Below are positions 27,810-33,570 of a stretch of 33,570 nucleotides of DNA, piece by piece. Origin of the DNA: Acidiferrobacteraceae bacterium. Its GTDB lineage: Bacteria > Pseudomonadota > Gammaproteobacteria > Arenicellales > UBA868. The stretch spans positions 1 to 33,570 of the forward strand of contig PBSU01000057.1 in the NCBI GenBank assembly GCA_002726415.1. The letters run 5' to 3'. The notes beneath the pieces are model-generated. The model made no database searches. It saw nothing but the letters and a program-made list of their open reading frames with translations, and was not told the DNA's origin. The translations under genes and the position numbers were made by a program. The first letter of the stretch is position 1. Every line of letters begins with the position of its first letter.

Positions 27810-28301
27810 TCAAGGGTAGGCGAGAAACTCTTCTGCCGGGGCGCTGTCTCCGTGCAGGTCGATCAGGCGATCGATCTCATCGTAGAGGGTCTGCTCTTCG
27901 TCATCCTCGATCTCGCCAATACCAATCAGTTCGGCCACCAGGCCGTTGTGCAGGGTCTGGCGCACTTGCCCCAATGTGGGGGGCTCGGCTGCGCTGTCGT
28001 GGTCGATGCAGTTCTCAATGACGTTGGAAAGCGTCTCACTCGCCCGTGGGCGGATGAAGCTGTCGGCTGCGGCATCGCCAAAACTTTCTACCAGTGTATC
28101 GAGCTCTGTGCTCACAGAATCGTGATCGGCCGGGTCAATCAGGTTGGACTCGCTCATCTGGTCCAGCAGATCGCCCTCCATCATCGCCTGTACCATCAGC
28201 AACGTTACGGGCAGATCATCCTGCGTCGTGGTGATGACATACTGCAGCGCAGCCGATAGTTCCCGGCTGACTTCTTCACTGATATCTTCAGGTATGCTCA
28301 T
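27810..28301 (-). CDS. Strongly acidic hypothetical protein (163 aa)
   Basis: Track ORF 27810-28388 trimmed to ATG 28301 (MSIPEDISEEVSRELSAALQYV...). By hand count about 38 Asp/Glu, 5 Arg, 0 Lys. No family recognised. Confidence 0.65.
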   Translation of the reverse strand: MSIPEDISEEVSRELSAALQYVITTTQDDLPVTLLMVQAMMEGDLLDQMSESNLIDPADHDSVSTELDTLVESFGDAAADSFIRPRASETLSNVIENCIDHDSAAEPPTLGQVRQTLHNGLVAELIGIGEIEDDEEQTLYDEIDRLIDLHGDSAPAEEFLAYP

Positions 28302-28480
28302 GCGTTTTGTGGATAGCCCTCTTTGCAGGCTCATTGTGCCCCAGTCACGGGGTGATGGCAAAAGGGCGAGTCGCCAATTGTGTTGCATTTGGAATTAAGT
28401 CAGTCTCACGACATACCGGGTGCTCGGCACTGGGTAATGGCTCAGGGCATTACAATGGCGGCGCTACTAAAGGCACTTGC

Positions 28481-29218
28481 ATGATTCCCCTGCACGACGA
28501 CAACCCTACCCGTATCACGCCGATCGTGACGATCGCGCTGATCGGTCTTTGCGTAATGGCTTTTCTCTGGCAACTCTCGTTAGGCCCTGGCCAGGAGGCA
28601 GCCCTGTATGCATTGGGCGTAATTCCGGCCGTGATTCTCGACAAGGCGGAACTGGTGCCACAGTTGGTGTGGGTAGACCCAGCGCTGACGCCCTTAACCT
28701 CGATGTTTCTGCATGGGGGTTTTATGCACTTGGGCGGCAACATGCTGTACCTGTGGATTTTTGGTAACAATATCGAGGACGCGATGGGCCATGGTCGGTT
28801 CGTCGTCTTCTACCTGATCTGCGGGATAGTGGCGGTGTTCGCCCAGGCCTTGCCTGATCCGGAATCGACTATCCCTATGATCGGCGCCAGTGGCGCGATC
28901 TCCGGGGTGCTCGGTGCCTACCTGCTGTTGTTTCCTCATGCCCGTGTGCTGGTGGCACTGCCGCTGGGTTTTTACATACACACCATGTCGCTCAAGGCGG
29001 GCGTGGTGCTGGGCATCTGGTTTGCCCTGCAGATTTTCAGTTCGCTGGCTGCCGGTGATGGTCCGGGAGTAGCTTGGTTCGCACATATCGGCGGCTTTGT
29101 TGCGGGCATGCTGCTGATACCCTGGTTCAAGTATCCTCATGTGCGCCTGTTTGCTCCGGCTCGTACGGGTGGGCGCTGGCACCGGCGGGGCCGCAGACGG
29201 CGACATCATGACGCTTAA
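28481..29218 (+). CDS. Rhomboid-family intramembrane serine protease
   Basis: Track ORF 28307; ATG 28481 gives MIPLHDDNPTRITPIVTIALIG. FLHGGFMHLGGNMLYLWIFGNNIEDAMG, catalytic GASGAISGVLGAYLLLFPHARV, AHIGGFVAGMLL. Confidence 0.95.
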   Translation: MIPLHDDNPTRITPIVTIALIGLCVMAFLWQLSLGPGQEAALYALGVIPAVILDKAELVPQLVWVDPALTPLTSMFLHGGFMHLGGNMLYLWIFGNNIEDAMGHGRFVVFYLICGIVAVFAQALPDPESTIPMIGASGAISGVLGAYLLLFPHARVLVALPLGFYIHTMSLKAGVVLGIWFALQIFSSLAAGDGPGVAWFAHIGGFVAGMLLIPWFKYPHVRLFAPARTGGRWHRRGRRRRHHDA

Positions 29219-29870
29219 AGCGCCGCAATATCTTTTTAACCCAGCCGATAAGCCCGCGCTGCCCCTGTACGACGTGCCATTGGTAGAGGCCACGGAAGAA
29301 ACCGTGCAGGGCTACGGTTGTCTGGTAAGTCACCCTGACGATATCGATATTGAGATCGTGCGCTGGCCGGCAACCGGTTGGCGAGTGGTGGATGAGGACA
29401 GTGGGGATGAAGGTGGCTGGGTGGAAGGCGTCTTTTATGGTGAGTGGCAAGGCGATGTGCTCTACGGGCGCAACGAGACCGTTTCGGGTCATTATGTGTT
29501 GGGCTGGTCGACTGGCGATCCTGGTCTGGCGAGCGCTCAGAACAAGACCATTGCACGCGAGCGAGTGGTGTTGTGGCATCTCAATTACCACCCAGATGGA
29601 GGCCAGCTCTTTTTCCCCCAGGATAAGAGCCCTTTTGTGGTTCCCGTGGCGTTACCCGGAGATGACCTGGTACCAGATCAGGTAATCGGGCTGTGGTGTG
29701 ATGGCAGCCGGGGCTTATATATCCATCCGGGCATCTGGCACGATGGCATTTTCCCGGTAGCGGACCGTCAGCGTTTTCTGGATCGTCAGGGCCGGGTGCA
29801 TGCCCGAGTCAGTTGCGATCTGGCTGCCGAGTTCGAGGTGTACCTGTCGGTCCCGTTGGTTCAGAGCTAA
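29208..29870 (+). CDS. Ureidoglycolate lyase-like (AllA-family) protein
   Basis: ATG 29208 (MTLKAPQYLFNPADKPALPLYD); LYIHPGIWHDGIFPVADRQRFLDRQGRVHARVSCDLAAEFEVYLSVPL matches the AllA C-terminal pattern. Overlaps the rhomboid gene by 11 bp. Confidence 0.7.
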   Translation: MTLKAPQYLFNPADKPALPLYDVPLVEATEETVQGYGCLVSHPDDIDIEIVRWPATGWRVVDEDSGDEGGWVEGVFYGEWQGDVLYGRNETVSGHYVLGWSTGDPGLASAQNKTIARERVVLWHLNYHPDGGQLFFPQDKSPFVVPVALPGDDLVPDQVIGLWCDGSRGLYIHPGIWHDGIFPVADRQRFLDRQGRVHARVSCDLAAEFEVYLSVPLVQS

Positions 29871-29916
29871 CCCCACATCCATGGCTTTCGCTCCAGTTAA
29901 AAGCGTCAGGGGGGAG

Positions 29917-30825
29917 TCAGCCTGGGCGGTGTTTGCCCGGGTTGAGCGACAGGTACAGCCCTACGCCGATAATGAGCGTGATGCCGCCAAAGGCCCAGCT
30001 GTCGGGGATATCGCCAAACAGCCAATAGCCTAGCAAGACCTGCATGATGATCTCGGTATAGAGAAAGGGGGCCAGCAGCGAGGCCTCTGCGTATTCAAAA
30101 GCGCGAATCAGCAGCAGATGACCGCTGGCACCAATCACGCCCAGTGCGGCCATCATCGCCAGATCAGTTGGGGTTGGTGTCACCCAGACCAGCGGCACCA
30201 GTGCGCTCATCAGCACAAAGCCACCCACGCCCTGCCAGGCCAGCATCACCAGCGGCGGGGTATTGCCGCTCAGGAGTCGGGTGGAAAGAAAATAAAGCGC
30301 AAAGAAAAAGGCAGCTGCCAGCGCCAGCAGGCTAGCCCAGCGAAATTCCCCGAATCCCGGTTGCACTATCAGCACGACACCCACAAGCCCCACTACCGAG
30401 GCCACCCATCGCTGTGGTGGGACCTGCTCTCGTAGTAACACTCCCGAGAGCACCACCACGATAACCGCGTCAAAAAATATCAGAGCGATGGCATCTGCTA
30501 GCGGGATCGTTCGGATGGCAGCAAAAAAGAAAAGGGTTGCCCCCGTCAGGCACAGACCACGCCCAATCTGCAGCATTGGCCGTGGCGGTGTGAGCACACC
30601 GCCCCCGTGCCGCCACAGTGCGATGGGCAAGACCAGCGCAAAGTGGAAGAAAAACCGGGCCCAGACCAGCTGCAGCAGTGGGTATCGGCTGCTCAGCAGT
30701 TTTGCCAAGGCATCCATGAATGGCACTACCACCATCGCCCCGATCATCAGGGCGATGCCGCGAGAGGATTGTTTGGGTAAATTAGCGGGCACGTGGGCTG
30801 GGTATTGCAGATTGTGTGCAATCAA
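29917..30825 (-). CDS. DMT-superfamily transporter (EamA)
   Basis: Ten-TM; MVVVPFMDALAKLLSSRYPLLQLVWARFFFH, SLLAPFLYTEIIMQVLLGYWLFGDIPDSWAFGGITLIIGVGLYLSL. Confidence 0.9.
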   Translation of the reverse strand: MIAHNLQYPAHVPANLPKQSSRGIALMIGAMVVVPFMDALAKLLSSRYPLLQLVWARFFFHFALVLPIALWRHGGGVLTPPRPMLQIGRGLCLTGATLFFFAAIRTIPLADAIALIFFDAVIVVVLSGVLLREQVPPQRWVASVVGLVGVVLIVQPGFGEFRWASLLALAAAFFFALYFLSTRLLSGNTPPLVMLAWQGVGGFVLMSALVPLVWVTPTPTDLAMMAALGVIGASGHLLLIRAFEYAEASLLAPFLYTEIIMQVLLGYWLFGDIPDSWAFGGITLIIGVGLYLSLNPGKHRPG

Positions 30826-30908
30826 AAGGGCGGGGGCGGGTATGATAGCGTTTCTGGGCCGGCATTTTGTCCCCGCCTGTGGGGGACAGGGTGGCCCGAC
30901 TCCTGCCG

Positions 30909-31292
30909 ATGGACCATTACCAGATCATAAAAAACCTACACGTGACTTGCGTCGTGTTATCGATTTCAGGTTTTGTTTTGCGAGGTGTCTGGGTGCTGCG
31001 GGGTTCACCCTGGACTGGGCATCGTCTGACACGGGTGTTGCCCCATTTTGTGGATACCACTTTGCTGGCCAGTGCTGTGACCCTGCTGTATCTGTCATCG
31101 TATCGACCGACCGGCAGCGACTGGCTGACGTTCAAACTGCTGGGTGTGCTGCTTTATATCGTCCTGGGCGTGGTTGCGCTGCGTGCGGGGCGGACCCAGC
31201 GCCAGCAGGCCAGTGCGTTTATCGCTGCGCTACTGGTCTTCACTTATGTTGTCGGTGTTGCCCTGACCGGGCAACGCTGGCCTCTGGGCTGA
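30909..31292 (+). CDS. SirB2-family membrane protein
   Basis: Track ORF 30867; ATG 30909 gives MDHYQIIKNLHVTCVVLSISGFVLRGVWVLRGSP...RVLPHFVDTTLLASAVTLL, SirB2 pattern. Confidence 0.82.
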   Translation: MDHYQIIKNLHVTCVVLSISGFVLRGVWVLRGSPWTGHRLTRVLPHFVDTTLLASAVTLLYLSSYRPTGSDWLTFKLLGVLLYIVLGVVALRAGRTQRQQASAFIAALLVFTYVVGVALTGQRWPLG

Positions 31293-31302
31293 AGGTCTAT
31301 TT

Positions 31303-32259
31303 GTGACGCTGATGACTGACACACGCAATCCCTCCGATGAGGTTATTGCCGTCGTTACCACGTATGAGCCGGATCTTGAAACCCTTCAGAGGCAGTTCGT
31401 GCTTCTTGCCGGTCAGGTCAAGACGCTGCTGATCATCGATAACGGCTCGAGCAATGCTGCGGGAGTTGCAGCGCTGGCCTGCGGTCACGCCTTTGCGCAA
31501 TTTACCGGTGTGCCAGAAAACCGCGGCCTGGGCTGGGCCCACAATGAAGGCCTGCGTCGCGCGTTGACCCAGGGCGCCGGCGCCGTGCTGCTGTTGGATC
31601 AGGACAGCCTGCCGCGGGATGGGATGGTGGCTGCGCTGGTCCGGGCGCTGCGTGAGCAAAGACAGGCCGGGGTGCGCGTTGCGGCGGTGGGGGCGCGTTA
31701 CCTGGGTAGCGATCGGGGTCACTCCTCGTATTTTGTACAGTTCGGTTGGCTGCGTTTCCGGCGGTGTTTCTGTCAGCCGGGCCAGTCTCAAACTGAAATA
31801 CGAGCCGATATGCTGATTTCCTCAGGGGCCCTTTTCGCCCGCGAGGCGCTTGAGACCTTAGGGTTAATGGATGAAGGGCTTTTTATTGATCATCTGGATA
31901 CCGAGTGGTTTCTGCGGGCCGGCGCCGCAGGCTGGCAGTCTTTCGGTGTCTGCGACGCGGTCATGGATCATGGACTGGGCGAGCGCACCGTGCGGGTCTG
32001 GCTGGGTCGCTGGCGATACCTGCCGGTGCATCAGCCTTTTCGCTACTACTATGTGTATCGCAACAGCGTGTTGCTCTGGCGTCGTGCTTACCCCAGCGCA
32101 CGCTGGAAGCAAACCGACATGCTGCGCCTGGCCAAGATGTTCCTGGTCTTCTCCCTTTTTACCGGGGATCGCCGCCAAAACCTGGCCATGATGATCCGCG
32201 GCATCCGGGATGGCCTCAAGGGTCGGGCCGGGCAACTTCACTCTGATTTGCTGCGCTAG
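31303..32259 (+). CDS. GT2-family glycosyltransferase, rhamnosyltransferase-like
   Basis: AVVTTYEPDLETLQRQF...LLIIDNGSSN, ENRGLGWAHNEGL, VLLLDQDSLPRDGMV, DHLDTEWFLRAGAAGW. Start GTG 31303 or ATG 31312. Confidence 0.88.
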   Translation: MTLMTDTRNPSDEVIAVVTTYEPDLETLQRQFVLLAGQVKTLLIIDNGSSNAAGVAALACGHAFAQFTGVPENRGLGWAHNEGLRRALTQGAGAVLLLDQDSLPRDGMVAALVRALREQRQAGVRVAAVGARYLGSDRGHSSYFVQFGWLRFRRCFCQPGQSQTEIRADMLISSGALFAREALETLGLMDEGLFIDHLDTEWFLRAGAAGWQSFGVCDAVMDHGLGERTVRVWLGRWRYLPVHQPFRYYYVYRNSVLLWRRAYPSARWKQTDMLRLAKMFLVFSLFTGDRRQNLAMMIRGIRDGLKGRAGQLHSDLLR

Positions 32260-32359
32260 ATTGATCGCTTCACAATAGGGCTTGTCTTTGCAGGATCAGG
32301 CGGGCGAGGCAGAATCCTTTTAACCAACCGTTGGTCATAACTCGAGGCTTTATTAGTTG

Positions 32360-33570
32360 ATGCAGGTTTCTTTTCTTGTGCCGGTGTACAACACCGATCC
32401 GGCAGTGCTGACGCTGTGTATAAACAGTGTTTTAAAAGCCGCTGGGGATCATCATCAGGTGGTGGTGGTTGATGATGGCTCTGACCGAGAGGAGACCCGG
32501 GCATTTCTAAGCCGTTGTGCCGATGCCAGTCTGACTAACCTGAAAATACTGCGTAATGAGGCCAACGCGGGTGTCTCTTACACGCTTAATCAGGCGGCCC
32601 GGGAAGCGTCGGGTGATCTGCTGGCCCCGGTAGATCACGATGATGTCGTGGTCAGCCAGGGGTTCGCTCAGACCCTGCGCTGCCTGGGCTACTACCGTGC
32701 CCAGTGGGTCTATTCAGATGAGATCCAGGTTGATGCCAACGGCTTTTTGATTCGGCGCATGTTCAAGCCCGATTACAGCCCACAGTTACTGCGCTCCACG
32801 ATGTACATCAACCACCTGCAGGTATTCTCGCGAGACCTCTTTCAACGTATCGGAGGTTATCGGGAGGGTTTTGAGGGCAGCCAGGATCACGATCTGGCTT
32901 TGCGCATGTGTGAGCAGGTCGAACCCGTGCATGCCGAGACGGTTGCCTACCACTGGCGGATCCTGGAGCAGACCCAGTCCCGCTCGGGAGAGAAGATGTC
33001 AGTTCAGACGGTGGATAATGGCCAACGCGCCCTGCGCGAGCACTTTGCTCGCTTGCAGCGTGAGGCCATCGTAGAGCCGGTGCTTCTAAGGCGCCATCCC
33101 AACAGTCAGTCCGAGCCCGTCGGGGTCTATCGCTCCCGGGCTTTGCCGATAGGCCAATCCAAAGTGTCTATCGTGATCCCATGCAAATTGGGAACCATGC
33201 GCATGATTCGGGGAGATAATATTGAACTACTAGCTCACTGTATGAAACGTATTAGTGAGATTTTCTCTTCCGCTAAGCCGTATCTCGCGAACATTACGGT
33301 GGAAATTGTGGTGGTCGTCAATCATGAGGACAAACTGGAAAACGCCAATCACATGATCGCTCATTATGGGCTGACGGGATTTTCTGTTCGCGATGAAGAA
33401 GGATTTGATTTCGCCCGCAAATGCAACCTGGGCGCGCGCCAGGCTAATGGCGATATTCTTGTTTTCCTAAATGACGATACCTTTTTCCAGACAGAGGATT
33501 GGTCTGCACAGGTAGTTTCGCTATTACAGGAAGAAGACGTTGCCTGCGTTGGGGGCATGTTGCTCAATGC
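32360..33570 (+). CDS. Glycosyltransferase with two GT2 domains, 3' truncated by window end
   Basis: Absent from the ORF track because no stop lies in the window. Hand translation from ATG 32360: MQVSFLVPVYNTDPAVLTLCINSVLKAAGDHHQVVVVDDGSD...LLAPVDHDDVVV...; second domain from KVSIVIPCKLGTMRMIRGDN...DFARKCNLGARQANGDILVFLNDDTFFQTEDW. Confidence 0.85.
   Translation, partial: MQVSFLVPVYNTDPAVLTLCINSVLKAAGDHHQVVVVDDGSDREETRAFLSRCADASLTNLKILRNEANAGVSYTLNQAAREASGDLLAPVDHDDVVVSQGFAQTLRCLGYYRAQWVYSDEIQVDANGFLIRRMFKPDYSPQLLRSTMYINHLQVFSRDLFQRIGGYREGFEGSQDHDLALRMCEQVEPVHAETVAYHWRILEQTQSRSGEKMSVQTVDNGQRALREHFARLQREAIVEPVLLRRHPNSQSEPVGVYRSRALPIGQSKVSIVIPCKLGTMRMIRGDNIELLAHCMKRISEIFSSAKPYLANITVEIVVVVNHEDKLENANHMIAHYGLTGFSVRDEEGFDFARKCNLGARQANGDILVFLNDDTFFQTEDWSAQVVSLLQEEDVACVGGMLLN

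Noticed and set aside
30488-31306. 272-aa plus-strand ORF
   Set aside because: Antisense to the EamA gene and out of frame with SirB2; shadow ORF.
1-33570. CRISPR arrays, tRNA/rRNA genes, transposases, integrases, phage structural or toxin-antitoxin genes
   Set aside because: Looked for across the window; no direct-repeat/spacer periodicity, cloverleaf or recognisable mobile-element protein was seen by eye.

Overview
The window looks like ordinary gammaproteobacterial chromosome (lineage is inferred from gene content). It is densely coding and carries: a TRAP dicarboxylate-type transporter (dctPQM) followed by a tripartite tricarboxylate (TTT) transporter (tctCBA) and an amidase; a run of small metabolic genes (two cupins, 2OG-Fe(II) oxygenase, ABM monooxygenase, RidA, dsbB, SDR); three separate EamA/DMT exporters; DUF3144 and CPXCG proteins; a WYL regulator; an AidB-like acyl-CoA dehydrogenase; a tightly overlapping recC-recB-recD operon; a rhomboid protease overlapping a ureidoglycolate-lyase-like gene; a SirB2-like protein; and two GT2 glycosyltransferases, the last running off the end. 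I found no CRISPR array, rRNA, tRNA, transposase or prophage gene. The observations most worth a second look are: an apparent phhB (pterin-4a-carbinolamine dehydratase) pseudogene with an in-frame TAA, of which the ORF track shows only the 3' part; a very acidic, lysine-free orphan protein convergent with recD; a WYL regulator/AidB-like/RecCBD neighbourhood; an Arg-rich leader ORF with a good Shine-Dalgarno that overlaps the likely start of a small secreted Cys-rich protein; a short basic ORF missing from the track; and a sharp GC drop inside the terminal glycosyltransferase gene. None of these amounts to clear evidence of a new system.
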